From: UBA721 sp002705165 | GTDB lineage: Bacteria > Planctomycetota > Planctomycetia > Pirellulales > Pirellulaceae | Direction of reading: 5' to 3' | DNA length: 64,000 nucleotides | Assembly: GCA_045565995.1 (NCBI GenBank) | Contig: JBJLEF010000004.1 | Coordinates: forward strand, 434,001 to 498,000 | Shown: positions 37,542 through 46,687 of the stretch, piece after piece | Layout of the letters: the number at the start of each line of letters is the position of its first letter | Position numbering within the stretch: the first letter of the stretch is position 1 | Position numbers and translations under genes: made by a program | Notes under the pieces: model-generated | Databases searched by the model: none | Told to the model about the DNA's origin: nothing | The model's input: only the letters and a program-made list of their open reading frames with translations

Positions 37542-38018
37542 CTACGGATCCTGATTCACAATTTGTCTAATACGCTCATGCGATAAATTAAACACTGCTG
37601 CGACTTCCCTCAGACTTAGCCCATTGTCATATTTTACACGAATCTGGGAATTACGTTCAGCATTAGGATTAATACGCTTATCACGGAGTTTTAGTACTTT
37701 TGAATCGGTGATTTTATATTTCGGGCACCGCGTCACATGCCTCGTCAGGTAAGCTACTTGCGATTTTGAAACTTCATAAATTGAATTTTCATTAATTTCC
37801 AAAACGATTTCGGCTGCATACATCCCACTTAACTTAAGTTTTTCGGCAAGCTTAACTAAATCCGCGGGGAACTTAAACTTCCTTCCAAATCGAGATTCTG
37901 GGATAGAAACGCCATGTCGAGTTACAGCCTTCTTGACTGAAGAAGCGGAAATACCCAAGCACCTAGCGACAGCGGAGGGAATCATCCCTCCTTCGACTAG
38001 TCGAGCGGCAGACTTCAT
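37542..38018 (-). CDS. DNA-binding protein with two helix-turn-helix segments
   Basis: The 158-residue protein has an N-terminal HTH (GGMIPSAVARCLGISASSVK) and a C-terminal segment LSLREVAAVFNLSHERIRQI that closely resembles sigma-70 region 4. The central part is basic. No sigma region 2 is present, so it is not a complete sigma factor. It may be a regulator of the adjacent block, or a transposon/invertase-type DNA-binding protein without a catalytic domain; I cannot tell which. It is convergent with the YqiJ-like gene, 64 bases away. No clear ribosome site precedes the ATG. Confidence 0.7.
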   Translation of the reverse strand: MKSAARLVEGGMIPSAVARCLGISASSVKKAVTRHGVSIPESRFGRKFKFPADLVKLAEKLKLSGMYAAEIVLEINENSIYEVSKSQVAYLTRHVTRCPKYKITDSKVLKLRDKRINPNAERNSQIRVKYDNGLSLREVAAVFNLSHERIRQIVNQDP

Positions 38019-38147
38019 TTTTGACGTGGAAAGCGTAATACCAACAACTCCTTTTGTTTTACTCCCTGTGCGGAATTATAGTGTTCGGTTTACAAAGTGG
38101 CTAGCCAAGTGTTATTAATTTTGCATTAACATTCCAACCATTTCTAA

Positions 38148-38651
38148 CTAGCTAGTTGTAGGTCGCCAAAACTCGTCTTGGGATAGGGTATCCCACCAAA
38201 TGCCGGTATTGCCTACCACAGATTCTAACGAAAATTTTCTTTCTAATTCTTCACCTAGCGGTGTAATAGATAGCGTAAAACACTCTTTAGCATCGAAAAT
38301 GAAATACCATCCACAGCCTGGAATATCTTCGATGGAAATTAATCGTGGCAATTCTGCATGATTTTTTTCAAGATGATGTTGCCAGACGCCAAAAACAACC
38401 TCGCAGAGCAACTCGCTATCGATCTTGCCCCAAGCTTCAGCAAAAACATCACTTTCCGTATGTATCACCACTTCGTCATATCGGGCAACGCTTGCCAAGA
38501 GCAAATCAATATCGAACTGGCACTCCTTTGTCTCAAGGTATGCCACATACGAACGAGCCGACTCCAAGAATCCCCACCCCTTATCAAGATAAAGACAACG
38601 ACTATACAAGGCTTCTTTCTTGACTCCAATTCCATAACTAGGATCACTCAT
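38148..38651 (-). CDS. Conserved-looking small acidic protein, unknown function
   Basis: The 167-residue protein is acidic and rich in aromatic residues (GWGFLESARSYVAYLETKE, GVWQHHLEKNHAELPRL, GCGWYFIFDAKECFTLS, GNTGIWWDTL). No signal peptide, membrane helix or catalytic motif was seen. The size, acidity and mixed alpha/beta pattern are what one sees in immunity-type or adaptor proteins, but that is only a resemblance. It is the last intact gene before the right repeat copy at 38804, and lies 129 bases upstream of the HTH gene on the same strand. Confidence 0.55.
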   Translation of the reverse strand: MSDPSYGIGVKKEALYSRCLYLDKGWGFLESARSYVAYLETKECQFDIDLLLASVARYDEVVIHTESDVFAEAWGKIDSELLCEVVFGVWQHHLEKNHAELPRLISIEDIPGCGWYFIFDAKECFTLSITPLGEELERKFSLESVVGNTGIWWDTLSQDEFWRPTTS

Positions 38652-38781
38652 AAAACCTCAATATTTTTTACTTAACGACCGCCAACCAGCTAAAAGCTTC
38701 CTTTGGATTTTAACACATTTGTTTTGCGTCAAGCCAGCTTACCCACCAAAATGACTGTTTGGCATAGTGCGTATTCCCCCA

Positions 38782-39403
38782 TTAAACCAAAGGCGAATTA
38801 AGTAGTTTCTCGACGACGTTTCCGCCAACATTTGTGAGCCGAATATCAAAGCCTCCAAACCGTTTTGCAACCTTAAGATGATCCAGACCAAACAGGTGGA
38901 GCAGGGTAGCATGGAAATCATTAATGTGCACACCGTCTTCAACCGATGCCCAGCCAATGTCATCCGTCCGACAACCTGAGCGGGTTTCACCCCGCAACCG
39001 GCCATCCATAAACTAAATGCATAACGATGATGATCACGACCCGGTTTCCGTCCACGTTCATGTGTATCTGCAATAGACGTCCTCCCAAATTCCCCGGGAC
39101 TACCTCCGGACCACTTTCTCCCCTCCTGAGTACCATCGATCTCGTATCCAGTCTTAATCCACCTTTGATCGAATTAGCGGCAGCAGAGTGACAGCCATAA
39201 CGATTCTTTTTAAGTACTGGCTCGATCCGCTGTTTAAAACAAAGTAATTCATAGTCCGCCTCCAGCAAATTCATCCTGATCAACGAAAGCATGCTTGCAA
39301 AACAAACAGTAATTCGGGTCAGTAGACTAACAAATTGGCTTGTTGAATGCGGAGTGGTTAGTGGTTCCTCCGTATTATTACTCATAGGAATACCCTCTGG
39401 CAA
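38782..39403 (-). pseudogene. PSD1-cytochrome/DUF1501 fusion scar (right remnant)
   Basis: On the minus strand the first part reads as the N-terminal region of a planctomycete PSD1 cytochrome (FKQRIEPVLKKNRYGCHSAA, then KGGLRLDTRSMVLRRGESGP and VVPGN). It lacks the first heme cysteine: CxxCH has become RYGCH. It then jumps, with a frame change, to the last 110 residues of a DUF1501 protein (GRKPGRDHHRYAF, then INDFHATLLHLFGLDHLKVA and GGNVVEKLL). This is what a large internal deletion of a typical PSD1-DUF1501 gene pair would leave. A frameshift also lies inside the DUF1501 part. Confidence 0.85.
38804..39035. repeat. Right copy of 232-bp direct repeat
   Basis: This is the partner of 25271-25502 in the same orientation. 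The DUF1501-like sequence continues beyond 39035 here, but not in the left copy, so the right copy is the fuller one. Confidence 0.9.
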
Positions 39404-39506
39404 ACATTCATGTGAGGGTTTCCGGATACAATTTGTAGTTGTCTAACACCGCGCTCCTACACATAATGTATTTTTCGCTTCAATTTTGGACCCCAGACTA
39501 CACTTT

Positions 39507-40793
39507 ATGAACCCTCAGTTTAATCGTCGTCATGTTTTACGTGGCGCGGGAACGATGCTCGCGTTGCCCGCTCTCGAATCACTGGGATTTTCGAGATTCA
39601 CCGCTTCGGCAAAATCCTCACCTGAGAAGCCTCCCAAAAGAGCCGCCTTCCTTGGATTTGGCTTCGGTGTGACCAAAGAGACATGGTTTCCGGACCAAGC
39701 CATTACCGGCAGGGAATACCAACTTTCTGAGGGACTCTCTCCACTGGCTCCGCACAAATCGGATCTCACTGTGGTTCAGGGATGCGCGAACCAGTTCTCT
39801 AACGAAGCTCACTGGGGAAGCACCTTCTGGCTCACGGGGGCCAATCGTTATTCTGTTGCTGGCCAGAATATGGCGAACAGCATCTCGGCAGACCAGGTAG
39901 TCGCCAGAAATCTAGGGCAGGACACTCGCTTTTCTTCGATTCAACTCAACGCCTCGAGCCTAGAGGGACACGGCCCTGGTCTCTCAATGGCATGGGATCA
40001 ACGAGGTAAACCGATCGCCGGCCAAGATGACCCGGTCCAGGTTTTCCACAAGCTTTTCTCGCCAGAGGACATGCCACTGCAGCAACGTCAGGCCGCTATT
40101 GCTGAAAACCGCAGCGTCCTAGATGCCGTGATCACCCAGGCCAAACGCGTACAACGCGGTCTAACCAAAATCGACACAGACAAGCTCGACGAATACTTCC
40201 AAGGCATTCGCGACATCGAGACTCGCCTCAAGAAAGAAGAAGCCTGGCTCGAAGTCCCCAAGGCCAAGCCTCCCCTCGATCAGCCAGAAGAAGGTCTCAA
40301 GGGAAAGGCCGAGATCGAAATCATGCAGGATCTCATCGTGGCCGCGTTGCAAACTGACAGCACCCGTGTGTTAAGCTATCGCATGCCTGGCCAAAGTCTC
40401 CTGCAGAGTCTCAATCTCAAACCCAGCGCACACAATGTAAGCCATTACTCGCCCGGCGAACGTATGGAGGCATCCAAAATTCGTGACAAGACTCATAGCC
40501 AACTTCTGGCCCGTTTTATTGACAAACTGAAGGCAACGAAAGAAACCGATGGATCGAGCCTGTTTGATCACACCGCCGTAGCCTTCGGCTCGAATATCAG
40601 CTCGATCCACTATCTGACCAATTGCCCAACCATCCTCACCGGTGGCGGAGCCAACCTCAAACTGGGGCAGCACATCGTCCTGCAGAATGACACACCACTG
40701 TGCAATGTATGGCTCACAATGCTGCAGGGACTCGGCATTAACATCGAACGACATGGGGACAGCACTGGTGTCGTCAAGGAACTGCAGGCTTAG
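39507..40793 (+). CDS. DUF1552 family exported protein
   Basis: The protein of about 428 residues starts with a twin-arginine-type leader (FNRRHVLRGAGTMLALPALE). It has the DUF1552 core, which resembles the alkaline phosphatase/sulfatase superfamily: FGFGVTKETWFP, NRSVLDAVI, KLDEYFQGIRDIETRLKKEE, AALQTDSTRVLSY, and a C-terminal AVAFGSNISSIHYLTNCPTI-GGG block. In relatives the last block usually reads GSGM-HS-NLP, so this copy is divergent there. The ATG at 39507 is preferred over TTG at 39486. It is the first member of a pair with the DUF1592 gene 93 bases downstream, the standard planctomycete arrangement. The substrate is unknown. Confidence 0.87.
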   Translation: MNPQFNRRHVLRGAGTMLALPALESLGFSRFTASAKSSPEKPPKRAAFLGFGFGVTKETWFPDQAITGREYQLSEGLSPLAPHKSDLTVVQGCANQFSNEAHWGSTFWLTGANRYSVAGQNMANSISADQVVARNLGQDTRFSSIQLNASSLEGHGPGLSMAWDQRGKPIAGQDDPVQVFHKLFSPEDMPLQQRQAAIAENRSVLDAVITQAKRVQRGLTKIDTDKLDEYFQGIRDIETRLKKEEAWLEVPKAKPPLDQPEEGLKGKAEIEIMQDLIVAALQTDSTRVLSYRMPGQSLLQSLNLKPSAHNVSHYSPGERMEASKIRDKTHSQLLARFIDKLKATKETDGSSLFDHTAVAFGSNISSIHYLTNCPTILTGGGANLKLGQHIVLQNDTPLCNVWLTMLQGLGINIERHGDSTGVVKELQA

Positions 40794-40886
40794 CCGTCGC
40801 GTACAGGATTTATCCGTCGGAGTGGATACCCTCTGAAGACCTCAATTCGAATTTCGGGAACTCTTGCGATTTTCAAACCAATCATC

Positions 40887-43800
40887 ATGAAACCTTTCAG
40901 CTGCATAATCTGCATCGCCGCGTTTTCGCTTTCGTCTCTAACACAAGGCGCTCCCCCTGAAGTGCGTCTTCCAGAACAGCATCGGGCGTTACTCAAGACC
41001 CACTGCCTCGACTGTCACGACTCAGAGACAAGGGAAGGCAAAGTCGATCTAGAAAATCTTGCGTTCCGCATTACTACTATTGAGCAAGCGGAGCTTTGGC
41101 AGAAAATCCTAAACGCACTGAACTCCGGTGAAATGCCACCCGAAGGTACTGAACAATTAGATAACACCGTTAAGGCAGACTTCCTTGATGACCTCGCTCA
41201 GACCATGGTCAATGCACGACAGGCACTATCCGACTCCGGAGGCAATATAACACTGCGACGGCTTAACCGACGCGAGTATCGCAACACCATCGAACAATTG
41301 ACCGGCGTGAGAGTCGATGCTGGCTCTCTTCCCATCGATGGGGGCTCGGGAACCTTTGATACTGTAGGATCATCCCAGTTTATCTCCAGCGATCAATTCG
41401 AGCAGTATCTCAAGTTGGGACGTCAGGCGATCGACGAAGCCTTCGAGCGACATGCTGTTCGGGAAGCACCATCCAAGATCTTCCGCGTCGAGCCCGAGGA
41501 CACCGTGAATGTTCAGAGCCGCAAAAATATGAAGGCCATGGAGGAAACTTACCAACGCTATTTGCAGTGGAAAGCCGAGGTTGATAAGGCCGCCCAGGCT
41601 CCGGAGAATCAGCAGATCCTCGAGCAGATCCGTAAGAAATACATGCTCGATGATTTGACCGACAATCTCAGGCTCTACCAAAATGCAAATCTTCTGAAGG
41701 GAAACCCCGACGCAAGGAAGTTTGGTTTCAGAGATGCCAACTCCGCCTCTTTTTCTTTTCAGGGTGGGTACGATCGCACTTACGCCTACATGAAACACTA
41801 TCTCGAGCTGCCCCATAGCGATCGCGGGACTTACCTGAAACAAGCCTGGGCGATCCAACGTATCGACGTATTACCTAAGCCGGAAGATGTTCCTCCGGGA
41901 ACCTATAAACTGAGGATTCGAGCTGCGACCGTGAAAGATTCCGACTCTTCCCGGCATTTCATCGAAATTGGGCACCCACAACGCGTTAATCAGGTTCCAG
42001 CAGGTTTCTCCAGCAAGCCACTTGCCAGTCTCCACGTGACAGGCACTTTGGCAAACCCGGAGATTATCGAAACGACTCTCGTAATAGGCTCGAATACACC
42101 ACGTGAGTTCGGCATTCAGGAACGCCGGCCCGAGGCTAACCAAAAAGCACTCAGCAGAGAATTCTACGCCTACAAACGCGAGAACGGGTACGGAACACCT
42201 CCCGCAATTTGGGTCGACTGGATCGAATTGGAAGGACCGATCACTGAGGCTGCAATGACAGATTCCCGGATCGTACGTGTCGAACCCGAAAACACGATCA
42301 ACGTAAAGAACTTGGAAATTATCAGAAGGCTCGAAGACACCTATAAGGAGAAATGGCTCCCTTGGAAAGAAGGCGTCGACAAGGCAGCCGAATCTGCTGA
42401 CAACCAAGAAATTGTGGCCGCTCTACGTAAGAAGTATTCGGATTATGATTCCCATCCTACTCTCAAATATCAAAAGGCGGGTCTTCTGAAGGGAGCACCC
42501 GATCCGCGCGACTATGGCGGCAGCGATCCAATCAATGCCGTTGCGGCCTTATACAGCCCCTATCGCCGATATCACGGCTACATGAAGCACTACGCTGAGC
42601 TTCCTCACAACGATCGGGGAGCCTACCTGAAACTTTCACGGGGGATTCAACGCTTTGACGTTCGCCCCGATCCGAGAAACGTTCCTTCGGGCACCTACAA
42701 GCTCAGAATCCGGATCGGCGTGGTGAAAAGCTCCGATCCTGCCCGCCATTTCATCGAGATCGGTCATCCCCAAACACTCCACGGAACGTCGCCCGGCTTC
42801 GCCAAACTGCTCAGCACGCAACCGATATCCGGCACGGTTGAAAACCCAGAGGTCATTGAGGTCAATGTCGAAATCGGCGCAAGCACCCCGCGCGAATTTG
42901 GCATCCAGGAACGCCAGCCAAAATCAGCAAAACTTCTCCGAAAGGAGTTCGACCGCCATAAGCAGAACAACGGCTACGGCACTCCACCCGCTATCTGGAT
43001 TGACTGGATCGAATTAGAAGGGCCCATCACTGAGGCTGCGGCGACAGAATCCACGATTGTCCGCGTCGAGCCGGAGAAGACGATCAATCCGGACAATGAA
43101 AGAAGAATCTCAGAGACCGAGGAACAACAGAAACGTTTCGGGCAGTGGAAGAAAGGAGTCGATGAGGCGGCCAAGACTCTTGAAAATCAAGCGATCATTG
43201 CCGAGATTCGCAAGACGGATCCCCTGATCGATCACCCCAATCGATTTTATACGTTTGCCAATCGGCTCCAGGGGACGCCCGATCCAAAGGACTTCGGCTT
43301 CTTTGACGTGAACAAAGCCGCCGCGGCCGATCCTTCACGAAGCCGTAGTCTGGCTCTTCATAAGCATTACGTCAACTTGCCACATCGCGACAGTGGCACC
43401 TACCTGAAGCTGACTCACGGCACCGGTCGCGTCATCATTCCGCAGGAGCAAGAAGAGCTACCACCCGGCAGCTATTTGATGCGTGTGCGTGTCGGGGTTG
43501 TTAAAGGGACTCCTGAAGAGCGACGTTTCATTCAGGTGGGACACCCACAACGCCAAATCGAGAGTAGGAACTGGGGACTCGAAGGCCGCGCCATCAGCAC
43601 TCATCAAGTCACCGGAACCATCGACAATCCGCAAACGATCGAAATTCCTCTGGAAATTACTTCCGAATCGCCTCGCGAGTTTGCGATCCAGGAGAAGCAG
43701 CCCAACAACGGAAACCTAAAAGCCTTGTGGGATGCTCACAACGAATGGAAAAACGAAAACGGCTATGGCCACCCACCTGCCATCTGGATTGACTGGGTCG

Positions 43801-45182
43801 AATGGGAAGGTCCCTTCGATCGTTCGACAACGCTACCGCCGTTGCAGGCAATTCTCTTCAAATATGTGGATAACGCTAAGGCTGAGCAAGAAACGGCCTC
43901 GGATAATCCGGAAAATGCTCGAGCTATTCTTACCGAGTTTGCGCAACGAGCGTTTCGGGATGTTCCTCCAGAAGCCGACTTCATCGATAGGCTCGTTGCG
44001 ATCTATGACACACGTCGCATCGCAGGAGATTCTTTCGAAGAGGCAATTCGCACACCGCTGAGCGTCATTCTTGCATCGCCGGGATTCCTCTACCTGTTTG
44101 AACCTGGCGACGCAGCCGAACGACGCCGACTTAATGATCGCGAACTCGCGGTACGGCTTTCATATTTCCTCTGGAGCGGGCCACCGGATACAGAATTACT
44201 CCAGCTCGCGGAACAGAACAGGCTGCATCTTCCCGAGATTCTTCGGCAGCAGGTTGATCGGCTGATTGCTGACCCACGTTCGGATGACTTCGTGGCTGGA
44301 TTTGTCCATCAGTGGCTAGACATGGAACGACTTGATCTCTTTCAGTTCGACGTCAATCTTTATCGTGATTTTGATGAAAGCACCAGAGCAGCCACTCGGG
44401 AAGAAGTCTATCAGTCCTTCGCCCATCTGCTTCGCGACTCGAAAGAAGGTTATCTAGGCAAGCTTCTGAAGAGCGACTACGTATTTGCCAATGGCCTACT
44501 TGCCACCTACTACGGTCTCGAAGGGGCCAGTGGCGACGAGTTTCGCAAAATCAAGCTACCGGCTGATTCACCCCGGGGAGGATTACTCGGCATGGCCGCT
44601 ATTCATGCCATGGGCAGTGACGGTGTCGCTAGTAGTCCGGTCGAACGTGGAGCCTGGGTCTTGCGTCACCTGTTGAACGATCCCCCACCGCCAGCGCCGC
44701 CCAACGTCCCACAAATATCTCGTCTTGAAGGCCAGATATTGACAACGCGGGAACGCCTTCTGGCACATCAGGGAGAAGCCCAGTGTGCAAGCTGCCACCG
44801 CAAGATTGACCCGATCGGATTTGGACTGGAGAACTTCAATGCTGCCGGTAAGTGGCGAACCGAGGACTCTTACCAAATGAAAGACGCGAGGGGGCGAGGG
44901 GTTGGCCAGCGTAAGACTTGGGCAATTGACGCCTCGGGAGCCTTTCACAACGGACCCCAATTCAGTGATTACTATCAGCTACGCGATCTCATTGCCGACC
45001 GAGAACAAGACTTCGCCCGTGGCCTCACTGAACACCTGGTCGAATACGGCTTAGGCCGTCCGTTTGGCTTCACTGATGAAGAATTAGCCGAAGACATGAC
45101 GAAGAAGGCCTCCTTGAAAAACTATTCGATCAGCGAATTCATTCACGCGCTGGTACAGAGCGAAACGTTCCGCAAGAAGTAG
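40887..45182 (+). CDS. DUF1587/1592/1588/1585 cytochrome-like protein with triplicated internal module
   Basis: The 1431-residue exported protein has a signal peptide (ISCIICIAAFSLSSL-like stretch at the start), an N-terminal heme site CLDCH, and the DUF1587 region (LRRLNRREYRNTIEQLTGV). After the insert it continues with DUF1595/1592 (LAVRLSYFLWSGPPDTELL), DUF1588 with a second heme-type site (CASCHRKIDPIGFGLENF) and DUF1585 (LVEYGLGRPFGFTDEEL). Usual relatives are about 800 residues long. The excess is three tandem copies of a roughly 260-residue module (residues about 198-461, 462-723 and 724-980). The family probably handles electron transfer or polymer binding at the cell surface together with the DUF1552 partner. 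Confidence 0.9.
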   Translation: MKPFSCIICIAAFSLSSLTQGAPPEVRLPEQHRALLKTHCLDCHDSETREGKVDLENLAFRITTIEQAELWQKILNALNSGEMPPEGTEQLDNTVKADFLDDLAQTMVNARQALSDSGGNITLRRLNRREYRNTIEQLTGVRVDAGSLPIDGGSGTFDTVGSSQFISSDQFEQYLKLGRQAIDEAFERHAVREAPSKIFRVEPEDTVNVQSRKNMKAMEETYQRYLQWKAEVDKAAQAPENQQILEQIRKKYMLDDLTDNLRLYQNANLLKGNPDARKFGFRDANSASFSFQGGYDRTYAYMKHYLELPHSDRGTYLKQAWAIQRIDVLPKPEDVPPGTYKLRIRAATVKDSDSSRHFIEIGHPQRVNQVPAGFSSKPLASLHVTGTLANPEIIETTLVIGSNTPREFGIQERRPEANQKALSREFYAYKRENGYGTPPAIWVDWIELEGPITEAAMTDSRIVRVEPENTINVKNLEIIRRLEDTYKEKWLPWKEGVDKAAESADNQEIVAALRKKYSDYDSHPTLKYQKAGLLKGAPDPRDYGGSDPINAVAALYSPYRRYHGYMKHYAELPHNDRGAYLKLSRGIQRFDVRPDPRNVPSGTYKLRIRIGVVKSSDPARHFIEIGHPQTLHGTSPGFAKLLSTQPISGTVENPEVIEVNVEIGASTPREFGIQERQPKSAKLLRKEFDRHKQNNGYGTPPAIWIDWIELEGPITEAAATESTIVRVEPEKTINPDNERRISETEEQQKRFGQWKKGVDEAAKTLENQAIIAEIRKTDPLIDHPNRFYTFANRLQGTPDPKDFGFFDVNKAAAADPSRSRSLALHKHYVNLPHRDSGTYLKLTHGTGRVIIPQEQEELPPGSYLMRVRVGVVKGTPEERRFIQVGHPQRQIESRNWGLEGRAISTHQVTGTIDNPQTIEIPLEITSESPREFAIQEKQPNNGNLKALWDAHNEWKNENGYGHPPAIWIDWVEWEGPFDRSTTLPPLQAILFKYVDNAKAEQETASDNPENARAILTEFAQRAFRDVPPEADFIDRLVAIYDTRRIAGDSFEEAIRTPLSVILASPGFLYLFEPGDAAERRRLNDRELAVRLSYFLWSGPPDTELLQLAEQNRLHLPEILRQQVDRLIADPRSDDFVAGFVHQWLDMERLDLFQFDVNLYRDFDESTRAATREEVYQSFAHLLRDSKEGYLGKLLKSDYVFANGLLATYYGLEGASGDEFRKIKLPADSPRGGLLGMAAIHAMGSDGVASSPVERGAWVLRHLLNDPPPPAPPNVPQISRLEGQILTTRERLLAHQGEAQCASCHRKIDPIGFGLENFNAAGKWRTEDSYQMKDARGRGVGQRKTWAIDASGAFHNGPQFSDYYQLRDLIADREQDFARGLTEHLVEYGLGRPFGFTDEELAEDMTKKASLKNYSISEFIHALVQSETFRKK
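41478..43830 (+). repeat. Three tandem coding repeats of about 260 codons
   Basis: The repeats begin at about 41478, 42270 and 43056. Each opens with RVEPE-T-N and contains YMKHY or LHKHY, LPH-D-G-YLK, a strand pair ending F-IEIGHPQ (F-IQVGHPQ in the third copy), a TPREFGIQE-like stretch, and closes with GYG-PPAIW-DW-E-EGP. The third copy is the most divergent (SPREFAIQE, VEWEGPFD). The ancestral single copy is the carbohydrate-binding-like module seen once in the shorter relatives. Confidence 0.9.
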
Positions 45183-45198
45183 CATCCAGTGCATTTAT

Positions 45199-46428
45199 CT
45201 AATGCTCAATCCCTGATAGTTGACTGACTAGCATCATGGTACTTATCATCAGCCCCACGACGCAGCCGGCAACAATATAAAAACTCTTCTGTAGTCCACT
45301 CTTATCTGCCTGTCGACCCACCAGAAACGGAACCAGTGCCCATCCAATACCGCCAATACAGAAGAAGAGCCCGATAGCACGGCCTTGCAGGCTGACGTCG
45401 ACGTGTCCGACTAAAAAGGCTATCAGGATAGGGAAGATTGGTCCCAAAATCAAACCGGCAGCAATCACAAGGACATTGGTAGTATTCGAATTCTTGCTTT
45501 CGATCAGTCCATAGATAACTGCCAACAGTACGATCGCCAAACCAATAATCGCCAACTCATGACTACCCGCCGGTAGCGTGAGCGCCGCAAGCAAACGTGA
45601 GACGGTAAACGACAGCCAAAAGACGGACAGCAAACCGGTTGCCTTCGCCTCTTTTGTGCCACGGTCCATCATAAGCGTGGTTGCCCAGGCTCCAACACAC
45701 GCTTCTACCGGCACGTGAAAGAAAAACGCCAGGCAACACAACATAACAACTACATCACCAAAAAGGTCCGGATAACCAAGCTCCCGAGTCACGCCGGTGT
45801 CCTCAGGTTGGACGACCTCTGCCACCTGAGAGGTATTTTTCAAACTATCGAATTCCTGAACATACTTGTCCAAATCAATGGAAAAGCATAATACCAGCGG
45901 GACAGCAATGACTGCGGCAAAAGAAATAAACGTCGTTTGCAGACCTACCTTCTTGATCATGAACGTTATCACGATCGGCATGAGAAAAGCACCCATGCCG
46001 AAAATGAAGTCACCCAGATTCATCGCAAAAGGAAGATTTTTAGCCGATACCTGTTCAGCCGTCAAAAAAGCCGGCCCCTGTAAGGCATTCAGTACATTCA
46101 CCAACGCTGACCACCCTGTTCCTAACAAAAAGATCGAGACGAGTGCCATTTTGTAGCTCTTCAAGGTGGCAAGAACCAGAACACTAAGAATCACAAGTAC
46201 GAATCCGGCCTCGACAACCGGATTGCGACCAACCTCATCCGCAAAATATCCTGCGGCAAAGGCCATGGGGATCAGAGTAAACCCGAACACACTGATCAGC
46301 TGCCCGATCCGCGATTCCGGGATATCTAACTGTTTGGAGAGCGGAACTTTAACACTTCCAATTAAGGCATGGCACATTCCGGCAATGGCCAATGCCAAGG
46401 CCTGCATCACGGTAAGATTAAAGTCCAT
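45199..46428 (-). CDS. MFS transporter
   Basis: The 409-residue protein has about twelve hydrophobic helices and the MFS layout of two six-helix halves joined by a polar central loop (FDSLKNTSQVAEVVQPEDTG, about residues 190-210). A cytoplasmic loop motif typical of the family, GYFADEVGRNPV, follows helix 2. The C-terminal half has GRAIGLFFCIGGIGWALVPF and VGRQADKSGLQKS. The substrate cannot be read; position among sugar-catabolic genes suggests a carbohydrate or small organic acid. It is convergent with the DUF1592 gene (16 bases between stops) and divergent from the dehydrogenase-cytochrome gene. Confidence 0.88.
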   Translation of the reverse strand: MDFNLTVMQALALAIAGMCHALIGSVKVPLSKQLDIPESRIGQLISVFGFTLIPMAFAAGYFADEVGRNPVVEAGFVLVILSVLVLATLKSYKMALVSIFLLGTGWSALVNVLNALQGPAFLTAEQVSAKNLPFAMNLGDFIFGMGAFLMPIVITFMIKKVGLQTTFISFAAVIAVPLVLCFSIDLDKYVQEFDSLKNTSQVAEVVQPEDTGVTRELGYPDLFGDVVVMLCCLAFFFHVPVEACVGAWATTLMMDRGTKEAKATGLLSVFWLSFTVSRLLAALTLPAGSHELAIIGLAIVLLAVIYGLIESKNSNTTNVLVIAAGLILGPIFPILIAFLVGHVDVSLQGRAIGLFFCIGGIGWALVPFLVGRQADKSGLQKSFYIVAGCVVGLMISTMMLVSQLSGIEH

Positions 46429-46687
46429 TTGTTAACTCCGTTTGGTATTATCCTTCCAGCCTTGCAATCAAGCCGACATGCATTCCATGCACGGCAAGTT
46501 TAATTCTAGCGAAATAGGGACCCGCTCACCCCAGTAAACATCCAACTATTGTGCTGTTTCCTATAATTCACGCCGGCGTTAACCAATAAGAGTTATGCGT
46601 GATTCGGTAATAGGTTGGTAGAATAAACAGACAACGCATGACCGCCGTTTTACCATTCGTCTCAACGCTTCCCGAATAACTTTCACT

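Noticed and set aside
25258..39403. Block as a known phage-defense system such as BREX, Zorya or a CBASS/TIR system
   Set aside because: No nuclease, helicase, TIR, cyclase or methyltransferase motif was seen; only membrane, channel and scaffold proteins are present.
25258..39403. Block as a transposon or prophage
   Set aside because: No transposase, integrase or phage structural gene, and no terminal inverted repeats were seen; only the direct repeat of a host-type gene fragment.
41370..42407. Two long minus-strand open frames
   Set aside because: They are antisense to the repeated module of the DUF1592-type gene and recur in each repeat, as expected of shadows.
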